From assembly GCF_006861795.1 (NCBI RefSeq), contig NZ_VDGH01000001.1:420415-484414 (forward strand): a DNA stretch of 64,000 nt. Reading direction: 5' to 3'. Below are positions 11,291 through 20,593 of the stretch, piece after piece; within the stretch, counting starts at the first letter, position 1, and every line of letters starts with the position of its first letter. This DNA comes from Psychrobacillus lasiicapitis. GTDB lineage: Bacteria; Bacillota; Bacilli; Bacillales_A; Planococcaceae. Both the position numbers and the translations under genes were made by a program. The notes below the pieces were generated by a model. The model worked only from the letters and a program-made list of their open reading frames with translations, was not told the origin of the DNA and ran no database searches.

Positions 11291-11860
11291 TTACTTCATC
11301 TGTATAAAAGATAATATTTCGGATCGTTTCACTTCGTCTGTTTCTAAAATCCCTCTAGCTACTGCTGTTACCGTTTTTGCACCTGGTTTTTTAATTCCGC
11401 GCATCGTCATACACATATGTTCCGCTTCAATGACAACATATACGCCGTGTGGATTTAACATTTCCATAATATCATCTGCAATACTAGATGTGATTCTCTC
11501 TTGGAGCTGTGGTCGTCTTGCCGTTGTTTCGACAGCTCTCGCCAATTTACTCAAGCCAGTTACCACTCCATCGCGTGGAATATATGCTACATGTGCTTTT
11601 CCGTAAAATGGAACTAGGTGATGCTCACACATGGAATGGAAAGGAATATCCTTTACCAACACAAGTTCTTCATGATCTTCGTTAAATACGGTTTTAAAAT
11701 ATTCTTTTGGATCTTGATGCAATCCTTCGAACATTTCTGCATACATTTTAGAAACTCGCTTTGGTGTTTCAAGCAATCCTTCTCTTTCTGGATTTTCGCC
11801 CACAGCTTCCAAAATCATTTTTACTGCTTCTTCTATTTTTTTCAGATCGACATTCGTCAT
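11291..11860 (-). CDS. folE: GTP cyclohydrolase I
   Basis: First step of folate synthesis: GTP to 7,8-dihydroneopterin triphosphate. The 189-residue protein has [14 protein letters not shown] with zinc ligands C78 and H81-region residues, and [11 protein letters not shown], which gives the third ligand. Called mtrA in B. subtilis, where it forms an operon with mtrB exactly as here. Confidence 0.96.
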   Translation of the reverse strand: MTNVDLKKIEEAVKMILEAVGENPEREGLLETPKRVSKMYAEMFEGLHQDPKEYFKTVFNEDHEELVLVKDIPFHSMCEHHLVPFYGKAHVAYIPRDGVVTGLSKLARAVETTARRPQLQERITSSIADDIMEMLNPHGVYVVIEAEHMCMTMRGIKKPGAKTVTAVARGILETDEVKRSEILSFIQMK

Positions 11861-11980
11861 CTGTTAACCCCCTAGACCAAACTATATATACCATTAGCAT
11901 CTTAGCATACGAATCGAATATAATAAATATTTTTAACTATGTATCATCGTTATTTCTTTTTACCCTACGCTCTAATTGAA

Positions 11981-12021
11981 AAGAACGGCTACTATGAAGC
12001 AAGCTTCACAATAACCGTTCT
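11981..12021 (-). terminator. hup terminator
   Basis: AAGAACGGCTACTATGAAGC pairs imperfectly with GCTTCACAATAACCGTTCT across a short loop. On the minus strand it lies 18 bases past the hup stop and is followed by TTTTCAATT. Confidence 0.75.
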
Positions 12022-12038
12022 ATGTACTACAACATCAG

Positions 12039-12311
12039 TTATTTAACTGCGTCTTTAAGTGCTTTACCTGGTTTAAAAGCAGGCACCTTGCTAGCAGCGA
12101 TGTCGATCTCTTCACCTGTTTGAGGGTTACGTCCTTTGCGTGCTGCACGTTCACGAACCTCAAAGTTACCAAAGCCGATTAATTGAACTTTACCTCCATC
12201 TGCAAGAGCAGCTTGAATTGATTCAAATACAGCTTCAACAGCTTTAGATGCGTCCTTTTTAGAAAGTTCTGCAGCTTCTGCAACAGCGTTTACTAATTCT
12301 GTTTTATTCAT
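12039..12311 (-). CDS. hup: DNA-binding protein HU
   Basis: Nucleoid-associated protein that binds and bends DNA without sequence preference. A 90-residue HU/IHF fold: [20 protein letters not shown] at the N-terminus, [20 protein letters not shown] as the DNA-binding arm, and [15 protein letters not shown] at the end. The ATG at 12311 follows AGGAGG by eight bases; a GTG three codons upstream lies inside that ribosome-binding site. Monocistronic. Confidence 0.97.
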   Translation of the reverse strand: MNKTELVNAVAEAAELSKKDASKAVEAVFESIQAALADGGKVQLIGFGNFEVRERAARKGRNPQTGEEIDIAASKVPAFKPGKALKDAVK

Positions 12312-12442
12312 ACCATTCACCTCCTCTCAAAGGAAGATAGCTTTAACTCTTTAAAAAGAGTATCACAACAGAAATGGCTTCGCAACACTATTTGCACGCG
12401 TTTAGGGAAGATTCCTCAAAAAAAGGTGTTTTTCATAAAATA

Positions 12443-12476
12443 ACAGGACTTTTCGCTTAGTCGCGAAAAGCCCTGT
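12443..12476 (-). terminator. spoIVA terminator
   Basis: ACAGG-ACTTTTCGC and CGCGAAAAG-CCCTGT form a long stem just past the spoIVA stop, followed on the minus strand by TTATTTTATG. Confidence 0.7.
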
Positions 12477-12483
12477 ATCATAT

Positions 12484-13962
12484 TTACAGTATGAATGTTA
12501 CCATTCCTCGGTCGCCTTCGTTTACCATTCGTTCGATTGTTTGACGCATTCTGTTCTTCGCAACTGCCGAAACGCTTTCTGTTTTGTAACGCAAGCTTTC
12601 TTTCATCACTTCGACTAATGAGGTGCCAAAAACTTGTGTTTGCCACAATGCATCTCGGTCGTGCAAATACCCATGCTTTAAATCTTTTAATAATTGCTGA
12701 CTATGGAACTCTGAACCGATAAGCGGAGCAAACTCTGCCTCCATATCGACACGAATGATGTGAAGAGAAGCGGCTTTTGCCTTTAAACTAACCCCGTAGA
12801 AATTATTTTGTTTAATAATTTCTGGTGCAGAAGGCTGAAAATCTTGAATTGTTGGAAGCGATACCCCGTACCCATGGGTTTTAGCTGCTTCCAGCGCATC
12901 CGAGAATTTGTTGTATGCTTTTTTCGCCGTAGACGCATCTTTGACAAATAAAAGCCAGTCTTTTTTAGATTGAATTGGTTCTTCTAACCACTCATCACAC
13001 ACTTCTTGGAACACTTCAGGCTTTAATCCAATTTGAATACAAGCTGAGCCTCTTCCTGGATTCGCTTCTACTACTTCCGCTGATTGGATAAACGGAACTT
13101 GTTTGAATCGCGTAGCAAGCTCTTTTACATCCTTCATTTTAGACACAATTTGTAGCCATTCGTGTAAGGATGAAGTAATGGCATTATTCACAAAATGATC
13201 CGGTTCCAGTACATCTGTCCAGTCAGGCTTCACAACCTCGATATCGGTAATCGGAAATTCATAAAGTGCTTGTTGGAGTATGTACTGAATTTCCTCCGCG
13301 GTCATTCGGTCCACAGCCACTGCTATTACAGGCACTTCATGTTTTTTCTGTAGTTCTTCACTCAGGTGAATGGTGTCAATATGACCAGGGGTTTTGCTAT
13401 TTAAAACAATAACAAACGGTTTGCCAATTTCTTTTAACTGGGAGATTATTTGCTCTTCTGCTTCTTCCGCTGCTTTTCGCGGAATATTATTTACTGTGCC
13501 ATCCGTCGTTACAACAATACCAATCGTTGAATGATCACGGATTACTTTATCTGTACCAATTCGTGCCGCTTCTTCAAATGGAATTGCTTCACTATGCCAA
13601 GGAGTGTGCACTAGTTTCTGTCCATCTTCCCCTGAACCCGTGTTAATCCCATCAATCATGTAGCCGACACAGTCCACTAACCGGATTTGAAGTCGTAATT
13701 GATCTTCTCCAAGATGAATATTCGTTCCATGTGCTGGGACAAATTTAGGTTCTGCGGTCATAATTACATTTCCTGGAGAACTTTGCGGAAGCTCATCTTG
13801 CGCTCGTATTCTTTCTGCTTCTTCTTGGATGTTCGGAATGACTACGAGCTCCATTACTCGTTTAACAAACGTAGATTTCCCTACCCTAACTGGACCTACA
13901 ACACCAATATACACATCTCCATTAGTTCGCTCTGCTATTTGTTCATAAAGTTGATTTGACAT
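12484..13962 (-). CDS. spoIVA: stage IV sporulation protein A, spore coat morphogenetic ATPase
   Basis: Polymerises on the forespore surface using ATP hydrolysis and anchors the coat basement layer; also needed for cortex formation. The product is 492 residues, the same as in B. subtilis. The Walker A motif GPVRVGKST (23-31) and VDCVGYMIDGINTGSGEDG are present, and the C-terminus ends VTFIL. It is transcribed alone, between hup and yphF. Expression in the mother cell under sigma-E/K is known for the family; I did not find a convincing sigma-E promoter. Confidence 0.98.
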   Translation of the reverse strand: MSNQLYEQIAERTNGDVYIGVVGPVRVGKSTFVKRVMELVVIPNIQEEAERIRAQDELPQSSPGNVIMTAEPKFVPAHGTNIHLGEDQLRLQIRLVDCVGYMIDGINTGSGEDGQKLVHTPWHSEAIPFEEAARIGTDKVIRDHSTIGIVVTTDGTVNNIPRKAAEEAEEQIISQLKEIGKPFVIVLNSKTPGHIDTIHLSEELQKKHEVPVIAVAVDRMTAEEIQYILQQALYEFPITDIEVVKPDWTDVLEPDHFVNNAITSSLHEWLQIVSKMKDVKELATRFKQVPFIQSAEVVEANPGRGSACIQIGLKPEVFQEVCDEWLEEPIQSKKDWLLFVKDASTAKKAYNKFSDALEAAKTHGYGVSLPTIQDFQPSAPEIIKQNNFYGVSLKAKAASLHIIRVDMEAEFAPLIGSEFHSQQLLKDLKHGYLHDRDALWQTQVFGTSLVEVMKESLRYKTESVSAVAKNRMRQTIERMVNEGDRGMVTFIL

Positions 13963-14000
13963 GGATAGTCTCCTTTCTTCGCAATCTAATATATGTGCCG

Positions 14001-14036
14001 AAAAAACGTTTCATGCATAAAGCATAAAACGTTTTT
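14001..14036 (-). terminator. hairpin upstream of spoIVA
   Basis: AAAAAACGTTTCATGC and GCATAAAACGTTTTT form an imperfect stem with an A-run on one side and T-run on the other. It is placed to block read-through from the repeat array into spoIVA. Confidence 0.6.
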
Positions 14037-14194
14037 CTGAGTAGGGATTATCGTATATTCAATATAGGTGGTAAAGTTTTAACAGGTGACTACTGCAGTA
14101 GGATACTTTCCACGAGGCATATTTGCTTCTAGTGGAACGCGACCAACACCACAAATCCGAATATGCTATTCTTACCGCACAGTGTTGCCTCCAA

Positions 14195-14535
14195 ATGAGG
14201 TATCTTGCTACGCTATTATTCAGTTTATGGCTAAGAGCAACCAGTCAGTCATTGAAAGCAACTTATTTCTATTCGGAAAGCAACCAAATCACCCCTGAGA
14301 GCAACCAGATTCATGGTGAAAGCAACCATTTCTCAGATAACAAGTTTACTTGAAGTGGGACATCGTTAAATTTAAGCAATATCACCTTTACAAAGCTACA
14401 CATTTTTCCAATTAATGGCTAAGAGCAACCATTCAATCATTGAAAACAATTAATTCTATCCGAAGAGCAATCAGATTCATAGTGAAAGCAACCAGTTTCT
14501 CAAAATAGCAAGTTTACTTCAAGCAGACGCCCATA
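14195..14535. repeat. 21-nt tandem repeat array, family A (two modules)
   Basis: Core AGCAACC-like words start at 14236, 14257, 14279, 14300 and 14321 (steps 21, 22, 21, 21). In a second module they start at 14424, 14445, 14466 and 14487 (all 21). Each core is followed by about ten variable bases often ending TGA. Both modules open with TTTATGGCTAAGAG or TTAATGGCTAAGAG and close with AGCAAGTTTACTT or AACAAGTTTACTT. Confidence 0.9.
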
Positions 14536-14567
14536 AATACCAGCAGTATCCCCTTATCAACGAAAAT

Positions 14568-14592
14568 AGGGAGGTGACAAAGTCACCTCCCT
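14568..14592 (-). terminator. yphE-yphF terminator
   Basis: AGGGAGGTGAC and GTCACCTCCCT form a perfect 11-bp stem with an AAA loop. On the minus strand TATTTTCG follows. It lies 52 bases past the yphF stop. Confidence 0.75.
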
Positions 14593-14644
14593 AACTATTA
14601 TTCAGCTCCAAGTGTACCAAAAACCAAGTCTAAGTAAATAGTCT

Positions 14645-15361
14645 TTACTTAGCAGGAGTAAGCATGAATACAGGCTCGTTATTTTCATCTACCGTATATG
14701 GTAGCGAATATGCAGGAACAATGGCAAAATTATCCGTGAGTAAAAAGCGAATGTCATCTCCTGGTTTCACTTCTACCTTATTTTCTTGAAGCAGGCGGTG
14801 TAACTCGATGGAATAGTCCACATACACTTTCCCATCTCCAGTCGCTACTAAAGGCAATTGCGTGTCGGAATAAGGGCTTTGTACGGATAACTCGTTTTTG
14901 TAGCCCATTTTCTTGTAGTCTAGTTTATATACACCTTCGGCAATTATTTCTGCTACAGGTCCATATCCATTGATTCCTTTACGATAGTTAATGTCCCGTA
15001 TTGCATCTGCAAGGCGCAAATCTACTAATTTCACCGTAGGATTTTCCTCTACGTCCATTAATACATATTGGTAAATTCCTCCTGCTTCATAGGAGTTTGC
15101 TGGTACTTTCCCCATATATGCGGGTACTACTTTTTTAAAATCAATCGGGTATTTAATATATTGATCCGTTTCCATATCACGTGTTTTTATCGGTAGTAAT
15201 CCAGCCGAATCTTCTTTAAAGCTATTGACTGCATTTTGTACAGCATTCAATTGATCTTCATATGGCAATAAATTCTCTGGCTCATATCCACTTTTATAAC
15301 TACAACCTGCTAATACTAGTATTCCTATTGTAAGGATCGCTAGTAAACGTAATTTTTTCAT
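14645..15361 (-). CDS. yphF: YphF-like lipoprotein
   Basis: A 238-residue exported protein with a lipoprotein signal peptide: KKLRLLAILTIGILVLAGC, giving a lipobox LAGC with cysteine 20 as the lipidation site. The mature part has no catalytic motif I recognise. Identification as YphF rests on size and on the conserved order gpsA-yphE-yphF-spoIVA. It follows yphE by 13 bases and is probably co-transcribed. Its function is unknown. Confidence 0.88.
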   Translation of the reverse strand: MKKLRLLAILTIGILVLAGCSYKSGYEPENLLPYEDQLNAVQNAVNSFKEDSAGLLPIKTRDMETDQYIKYPIDFKKVVPAYMGKVPANSYEAGGIYQYVLMDVEENPTVKLVDLRLADAIRDINYRKGINGYGPVAEIIAEGVYKLDYKKMGYKNELSVQSPYSDTQLPLVATGDGKVYVDYSIELHRLLQENKVEVKPGDDIRFLLTDNFAIVPAYSLPYTVDENNEPVFMLTPAK

Positions 15362-15374
15362 ATGAATCTCCTTA

Positions 15375-15590
15375 CTAAGCTTTTGTTGGATTAAAAATAA
15401 TATAAATCATCGTGATGAAGCCTATAAATAACAATATGTATGCGATTAGACCAAAGATAAATTTTAAGAAAGCGTTTTTAAATTTTGTTTTCACAAAAAA
15501 CATAAAAAGCATGGCTAAAAACATAGAACCCATGGAACCAAATGATATCCACATTTTATCCATTGACGATACTAACAATACAGGTAACAC
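15375..15590 (-). CDS. yphE: small membrane protein, DUF2768 family (YphE)
   Basis: Two predicted membrane segments (WISFGSMGSMFLAMLFMFFV and IFGLIAYILLFIGFITMIYI) in 71 residues. The GTG start at 15590 is chosen because AAGGTGGGG lies six bases upstream. The open frame can be extended to 15674, but that part is GC-richer and non-membrane. An internal ATG at 15563 lacks a ribosome-binding site. The function of the family is unknown. Confidence 0.75.
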   Translation of the reverse strand: MLPVLLVSSMDKMWISFGSMGSMFLAMLFMFFVKTKFKNAFLKFIFGLIAYILLFIGFITMIYIIFNPTKA

Positions 15591-15639
15591 AAACTTCCCC
15601 ACCTTTCTAAATACGACTTGGCGTATGTTCGTCCAGATT

Positions 15640-15748
15640 TTTCTCGAGCTAAGGGTCTGCACGTTGTTGGTCACTCAGGCATTGACGCAGGACGCGGCAA
15701 TCTTAGCTAGAGTTCCTCAAAATTCAGCGGTGGCCCACGGACCATAGG
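15640..15748. repeat. GC-richer dispersed-repeat-like block in the yphE leader
   Basis: This stretch, holding GTTGTTGGTCACTCAGGCA, GCAGGACGCGG and TTAGCTAGAGTTCCTC, is more GC-rich than its surroundings and has no coding logic of its own. It resembles dispersed elements I associate with Planococcaceae genomes. Only one copy is in the window, so repeat status is from memory, not shown here. Confidence 0.35.
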
Positions 15749-15774
15749 TGAATTAAGTTAAATTATAACATTTC

Positions 15775-15805
15775 AAAAAAGAGTTGCTATTCAACAACTC
15801 TTTTC
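15775..15805 (-). terminator. gpsA terminator
   Basis: AAAAGAGTTG and CAACTCTTTT flank an 8-base loop; on the minus strand it lies 13 bases past the gpsA stop with a T-run after it. Confidence 0.75.
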
Positions 15806-15817
15806 TTTGTGACAAAT

Positions 15818-16837
15818 TTAGAACGATTTATAATCATCTAACTCATGCTTTTTCGTGCGATGCATCAAAATATCGACTGCTTCCTTCGGATGAATACCTT
15901 CAAATAACACCGAATACAAGGCTTCCGTAATCGGCATATCTACTTGTTGCTCTTTCGCTAGTTGATAAGCGGCTTTCGTCGTACGAACACCTTCTACGAC
16001 CATTCCCATCTCATCTAATACCGTTTGGAGGCTTGCGCCTTTACCAAGCATATTTCCAGCTCGCCAGTTTCTAGAATGGACACTTGTACAGGTCACGATT
16101 AAATCACCCATGCCAGTTAAACCTGAGAACGTGTAGGCATCCGCTCCTAAGCTGATGCCAAGTCTCGTGATTTCTGCTAGCCCTCTTGTAATAAGTGCAG
16201 CCTTTGCATTGTCTCCGTAACCAAGACCATCTACGATTCCAGCAGCTAATGCAATGACATTTTTTAATGCTCCTCCTATTTCTACACCTACAACGTCATC
16301 ATTGGTATAGACACGGAAAGAATTATTCATGAATAAATCTTGCACTTTTTCTGCTGCTTCCATTTTTTCGCTTGCTACAGTGACTGTAGTAGGATGCTGC
16401 AAAACTACTTCCTCTGCGTGACTAGGTCCAGATAACACTACAATCGCATCTGTGAAATCAGCAGGTAGTTCCTCCTCTAGCATTTCAGAAATGCGCTTTA
16501 ATGAATCGGGTTCAATCCCTTTTGAAACATGTACAAATAATTTTTTCTCCATTAAAAAAGTTTTCATATCATGACAAACTTCTCGAATCGCTTTTGTTGG
16601 TACTGCGATCACGATAGTAGATGCATGATGAATCGCTTCCTCAAAATGACTTGTAGCTTTTAAATTGCTTGGTAACAAAGTATCTGGTAAATACTTTTTA
16701 TTTGTATGATGTTCGTTAATTTCTCTTGCTTGATCTTCCCGATGGGACCACAAAAGACAATCATTATCATTATGGGCAAGCACCATTGCTAGCGCTGTTC
16801 CCCAGCTACCTGCACCAAGTACAGTTACTTTCTCCAT
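15818..16837 (-). CDS. gpsA: glycerol-3-phosphate dehydrogenase [NAD(P)+]
   Basis: Reduces dihydroxyacetone phosphate to sn-glycerol-3-phosphate for phospholipids and teichoic acids. The 339-residue protein has [10 protein letters not shown] (7-16) for NAD(P), [35 protein letters not shown] with the catalytic lysine, and [13 protein letters not shown]. The ATG at 16837 has AAGGGGG nine bases upstream; the frame opens eight codons earlier. It follows der by 20 bases, probably one operon. Confidence 0.96.
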   Translation of the reverse strand: MEKVTVLGAGSWGTALAMVLAHNDNDCLLWSHREDQAREINEHHTNKKYLPDTLLPSNLKATSHFEEAIHHASTIVIAVPTKAIREVCHDMKTFLMEKKLFVHVSKGIEPDSLKRISEMLEEELPADFTDAIVVLSGPSHAEEVVLQHPTTVTVASEKMEAAEKVQDLFMNNSFRVYTNDDVVGVEIGGALKNVIALAAGIVDGLGYGDNAKAALITRGLAEITRLGISLGADAYTFSGLTGMGDLIVTCTSVHSRNWRAGNMLGKGASLQTVLDEMGMVVEGVRTTKAAYQLAKEQQVDMPITEALYSVLFEGIHPKEAVDILMHRTKKHELDDYKSF

Positions 16838-16857
16838 TTCATTACGCCCCCTTACAC

Positions 16858-18168
16858 TCAAGTTCTTGCGCGAGTAATGATGCGTATTGGAGTCCCTTCA
16901 AAATCAAAGGATTCACGAATACGGTTTTCTAAAAAGCGCTCGTATGAGAAATGCATCATCTCTGGCTCGTTTACAAACACAACAAATGTTGGTGGTTTAA
17001 TTGCCACTTGTGTTGCATAGTAAATACGTAATCTTTTTCCTTTATCTGTTGGAGCTGGATTACGTGCTACTGAATCTTCAATTACTTCATTTAAAACAGA
17101 AGATTGCACGCGTAGTGAATGATTTTCGCTTACTTTGTTTACGATTGGCAACAAGCTATGCACACGTTGCTTCGTTTTCGCAGAAACGAACACGATCGGC
17201 GCATAATCTAAAAATTGGAAATGTTCACGAATCGATTTCGTCATTTCATTCATTGTTTTATCGTCTTTTTCAATAGCATCCCATTTGTTCATGACGATGA
17301 TAACTGCTTTACCGCCTTCATGGGCATAGCCTGCAATTTTCTTATCTTGCTCTTGAATACCCTCTTCTGCGTTTAGAACGACTAACACAACGTCGGAGCG
17401 TTCAATCGCCTTTAAAGCACGAAGCACACTATATTTCTCCGTCGTTTCGTATACTTTTCCTTTTTTACGCATTCCAGCTGTATCGATCATGACGTATTCT
17501 TGCCCGTCAAACGAATACTCTGTATCAATTGCATCACGAGTCGTTCCAGCGATATCACTGACAATGACACGTTCTTGTCCTAAAAATGAATTGACTAAAG
17601 ATGATTTCCCAACATTCGGTCTTCCGATTAAAGAGAATTTAATGACATCTTCACCGTATTCTTGATCTTCTACATTAGGGAAGTTTTTTGCTACTTCGTC
17701 AAGTAAGTCCCCTAATCCTAATCCGTGAGATCCTGAAATAGGAAATGGTTCGCCCATTCCTAATGTATAGAAATCATAGATCATTTCACGCATATCCGGA
17801 TTATCAATTTTGTTTACGGCCAAAACAATTGGCTTTTTCGTTTTATACAAAATTTTAGCAACATACTCGTCTGCTGCTGTAACACCTTCTCGTCCATTTG
17901 TTAAGAAGATAATTACATCCGCTTCATCCATTGCGATTTCTGCCTGTTGTTTAATTTGTTCTAAAAAAGGTTCATCGCTTAGTTCGATACCACCTGTATC
18001 AATAATATTAAATTCATGTGTCAACCAATCGGCAGAACTATATATACGATCACGTGTTATACCCGGAATATCCTCCACGATAGATACACGTTCTCCTACG
18101 ATACGATTAAATATAGTCGATTTGCCGACATTTGGCCTACCAACGATTGCTACTACTGGTTTTGTCAT
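16858..18168 (-). CDS. der: ribosome biogenesis GTPase Der (EngA)
   Basis: Double-GTPase that acts in 50S ribosomal subunit assembly. Two G domains: GRPNVGKST with DTGG and NKID in the first half, GRPNVGKSS with DTAGM and NKWD in the second; the KH-like domain follows. The ATG at 18168 gives 436 residues, the B. subtilis length, and has GGAAGGA upstream. The open frame extends 18 codons further without support. Confidence 0.97.
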   Translation of the reverse strand: MTKPVVAIVGRPNVGKSTIFNRIVGERVSIVEDIPGITRDRIYSSADWLTHEFNIIDTGGIELSDEPFLEQIKQQAEIAMDEADVIIFLTNGREGVTAADEYVAKILYKTKKPIVLAVNKIDNPDMREMIYDFYTLGMGEPFPISGSHGLGLGDLLDEVAKNFPNVEDQEYGEDVIKFSLIGRPNVGKSSLVNSFLGQERVIVSDIAGTTRDAIDTEYSFDGQEYVMIDTAGMRKKGKVYETTEKYSVLRALKAIERSDVVLVVLNAEEGIQEQDKKIAGYAHEGGKAVIIVMNKWDAIEKDDKTMNEMTKSIREHFQFLDYAPIVFVSAKTKQRVHSLLPIVNKVSENHSLRVQSSVLNEVIEDSVARNPAPTDKGKRLRIYYATQVAIKPPTFVVFVNEPEMMHFSYERFLENRIRESFDFEGTPIRIITRART

Positions 18169-18221
18169 TACTATTTCATCCTTCCAACTTCGTCTAAGTT
18201 GTATTATACAACAAAAAGACA

Positions 18222-18257
18222 AAAGCAGGCGACTTCTTTGTCGAAGTCAACTGCTTT
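18222..18257 (-). terminator. terminator upstream of der
   Basis: AAAGCAG-gc-GACTTC pairs with GAAGTC-aa-CTGCTTT, followed on the minus strand by TTTTGTCTTTTTG. It would end a transcript coming from 18382-18597, which supports a small gene there. Confidence 0.65.
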
Positions 18258-18381
18258 GTGAATTATAAGACTATTATATAAATATCAATAAGTGATTAGT
18301 TTAGCGTAGTTCAACTCACTTATTCCTTCTAAATAAGGCATTACGGGTGAAGAAACAATTGTTGCTCTTCAGTACAATATT

Positions 18382-18597
18382 TTAAGTTTGAAGATTTCCT
18401 AAATCCTTTAAATGCATCAATAATAGCTTTCTTATCTCTGTTTCAGATTCAAACGTGTCTAACGAATAAAGATCAACGATTTCATTTGTTACTTTATTCG
18501 ATATTTCCCAAATTGACGACGGACTAGTGGTTCCATATTCAAGAAATACCTTAATAGTTTCTTCTATTGCTAGTACTTCAATATTTTTCGTAGAAAT
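18382..18597 (-). CDS. possible 71-residue protein with an ATT start codon
   Basis: A reading frame without ATG, GTG or TTG at its beginning, opening STKNIEVLAIEETIKVFLEY and ending LLLMHLKDLGNLQT. The composition is protein-like (charged, helical, hydrophobic spacing). GAGGG sits five bases before ATT at 18597, and an in-frame stop lies just above it. A terminator follows downstream. It may be an intact gene with a rare start or the remnant of one whose 5' end was lost. I do not recognise a family. Confidence 0.35.
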   Translation of the reverse strand: MSTKNIEVLAIEETIKVFLEYGTTSPSSIWEISNKVTNEIVDLYSLDTFESETEIRKLLLMHLKDLGNLQT

Positions 18598-18721
18598 ACT
18601 ATCCCTCTTTCACTCAAATTTTGACGTTATTAATATATTCCAGAATCGTCCACTACATACCAAGTTATTGAGATTCATATAAAGCGTTCCTTACTTGTGA
18701 CAAATTAATGCATAAATTATT

Positions 18722-18756
18722 AAAGGCCAGATGCACTTAATGAGCATCTGGCCTTT
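18722..18756 (-). terminator. ypfD terminator
   Basis: AAAGGCCAGATGC and GCATCTGGCCTTT form a perfect 13-bp stem around a 9-base loop, 12 bases past the stop codon. Confidence 0.85.
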
Positions 18757-18768
18757 ATATGTCTTATC

Positions 18769-19911
18769 TTATTTTGTAAAGTCTTTTAACTTGTCTCCAA
18801 GTACATCACTAATAGAGAAGCCTCTAGATTCTTCAGGTAACTGATAATCTGCCAAATCGAATGCTTCTTCGTTTTCGATCAAATCTTTAATACTTAGAGA
18901 TAGCCTTTTTTCACTGCTATTAACGTCTAGCACTTTAACTTGTACTTCATCGCCTTCTTTTAACACTTCTTGAGGTGTGCCGATATGCTTGTGGGCGATT
19001 TGTGAAATATGAACAAGCCCTTCCACACCTGGAAGCACTTCTACAAATGCTCCGTAAGAAACCAGTCGTTTTACTTTACCAGTTAAAACAGATCCTTTTG
19101 CAGCCTTTTCTGCAATTTCATCCCATGGTCCAGGCAATGTATCTTTGATCGATAATGAAATTCTTTCCGAATCACGATCAATCGATAATACTTTAACTTT
19201 CACTTTCTGTCCTTCTTTTAAAACGTCCGCAACATTATCTAAATGCTCGTAGGATACTTGTGAAATATGCACAAGTCCGTCTACTCCACCGATATCCACG
19301 AACGCTCCAAAGGACGCTAAGCGTTGAACTGTACCATCTACAACATCTCCAGGCTGGATAGCCTCTAATGTTTTTAGTTTGCTAACCGATTTTTCATCTT
19401 CCACCACTGCTTTATGGGAAAGGATTAAACGATTTTTATCTTTTTCTAATTCGACAATTTTAAAGGTTAAAACTCTTCCTTTATAATCATCAAATGATTC
19501 AACGAAATGGTCTTCTATTAGAGATGCAGGGATAAATCCACGCACACCTAAATCGACTACTAGTCCGCCTTTAACTACTTCTTTTACTTCTGTTTCAATA
19601 ATTTCTCCTGATTGGAATTGCTTTTCAAGTTGATCCCATGCTTTCTCGGCATCCACTTTTCGTTTAGAAAGAACAAAATTAGCTTCTTCCACTTTTGTAA
19701 TCATAAGTTCCAGTTCATCACCGATGGAAACGGCGTCGGATGCTTTTTCAATATGCAAGCTAGATAGTTCACTAATAGGAACGATACCATCAAAAGGTGC
19801 ACCTTCGATTGATACAATCACTGATTTCTCATCTACCTGTGCAACCGATGCTTTTACTAGATCTCCCTCTTTAAACTCATGTGTGTCGTTTAAGTTCATT
19901 TCTTCTGACAT
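18769..19911 (-). CDS. ypfD: S1 RNA-binding domain protein (30S ribosomal protein S1 homolog)
   Basis: Four S1 repeats in 380 residues: about 15-85 (EGDLVKASVAQVDEKSVIVS), 100-170 (GGLVVDLGVRGFIPASLIE), 190-258 (ASFGAFVDIGGVDGLVHIS) and 275-345 (VSYGAFVEVLPGVEGLVHIS). It is shorter than the six-repeat E. coli S1, as usual in Bacillales. Its role in translation there is less strict than in E. coli. The ATG at 19911 follows GGAGG by eight bases. Gene order cmk-plsC-ypfD is typical of the group. Confidence 0.92.
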   Translation of the reverse strand: MSEEMNLNDTHEFKEGDLVKASVAQVDEKSVIVSIEGAPFDGIVPISELSSLHIEKASDAVSIGDELELMITKVEEANFVLSKRKVDAEKAWDQLEKQFQSGEIIETEVKEVVKGGLVVDLGVRGFIPASLIEDHFVESFDDYKGRVLTFKIVELEKDKNRLILSHKAVVEDEKSVSKLKTLEAIQPGDVVDGTVQRLASFGAFVDIGGVDGLVHISQVSYEHLDNVADVLKEGQKVKVKVLSIDRDSERISLSIKDTLPGPWDEIAEKAAKGSVLTGKVKRLVSYGAFVEVLPGVEGLVHISQIAHKHIGTPQEVLKEGDEVQVKVLDVNSSEKRLSLSIKDLIENEEAFDLADYQLPEESRGFSISDVLGDKLKDFTK

Positions 19912-20004
19912 ATGATATTCCTCCTTCACAACGTCTCTTATCTATTTTATGCGAACTGGCACAGAAATACAAAAAGAAGCACTTTTGAAATGGAAAAAAT
20001 CTAA

Positions 20005-20592
20005 TTATTTCGTTTTATATTGCTCCAATAATTCTGCAATATGAGCCATAATTACTTCTGTTACCTCTTCTGCGGATGCCTTTCTTTCACGGTATGGCTG
20101 CATATCAATTACATCCCCGTATACTACCTTTAAGCGTTTAAAAGGTTTATAAGGCCCAATAATTGCACAAGGAACAACATTGGCCTCTCCTCTTAAAGCA
20201 AAAAAGCCTGCTCCACTAAATCCTTTCCCTAGTTGTCCATCTTTACTTCTCGTTCCTTCTGGGAAAAGACCAACTACTTCACCATCTTTTAATAGTTTAA
20301 TAGCGCGGCGAAGTGCATCTCGGTCACTCATTCCTCTTTTTACAGGAAATGCACGGACACCAGGTAATATACTTTTTAAAATAGGCAAGTTGAACAACTC
20401 TTCTTTTGCCATAAAGTTTACTGGTCTTGGCGCATTTATTCCGACAACGGGAGGATCTAAATTATCGATATGATTACTACATAATAAAATGCCTCCCTCT
20501 TTAGGAAAATTTTCTGCTCCAATTACTTCAAATCTGTAAATTGGTTTTAGAATGCCGAAAACAACTGTTTTTGCAAAGGAATAAAGATACAT
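20005..20592 (-). CDS. plsC: 1-acyl-sn-glycerol-3-phosphate acyltransferase
   Basis: Makes phosphatidic acid from lysophosphatidic acid at the membrane. The 195-residue protein has the acyltransferase HX4D motif in SNHIDNLDP (residues about 40-48), the substrate-binding FPEGTRS and the proline motif VVPCAIIGP. It begins one base after the cmk stop region, so it is co-transcribed with cmk. Confidence 0.92.
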   Translation of the reverse strand: MYLYSFAKTVVFGILKPIYRFEVIGAENFPKEGGILLCSNHIDNLDPPVVGINAPRPVNFMAKEELFNLPILKSILPGVRAFPVKRGMSDRDALRRAIKLLKDGEVVGLFPEGTRSKDGQLGKGFSGAGFFALRGEANVVPCAIIGPYKPFKRLKVVYGDVIDMQPYRERKASAEEVTEVIMAHIAELLEQYKTK

Positions 20593-20593
20593 A

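Larger units (their letters stand above)
13963..14644. other. intergenic region upstream of spoIVA, with repeat array
   Basis: No gene is supportable. The content is a terminator-like hairpin (14001-14036) upstream of spoIVA, two consecutive family A 21-nt repeat modules (14195-14535) and the yphF terminator (14568-14592). Apparent short reading frames here are a by-product of the 21-nt period. Confidence 0.7.
18169..18768. other. intergenic region between der and the S1-protein gene
   Basis: Contains a terminator-like hairpin (18222-18257), a possible 71-codon gene with an ATT start (18382-18597) and the ypfD terminator (18722-18756). In B. subtilis yphB, yphA and others occupy this interval; none is recognisable here. 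Confidence 0.6.

Noticed and set aside
12416..12646. 76-codon minus-strand frame at the end of spoIVA
   Set aside because: Overlaps the 3' end of spoIVA in another frame and runs through its terminator; a shadow frame.
13963..14000. sigma-E promoter for spoIVA
   Set aside because: CATATATT resembles a -10, but the -35 would fall inside the terminator hairpin and does not match well.
14086..14353. Overlapping reading frames with heptad repeats (ESNQI-type)
   Set aside because: A 21-nt period keeps frames open by itself; variable positions show no codon bias and there is no ribosome-binding site.
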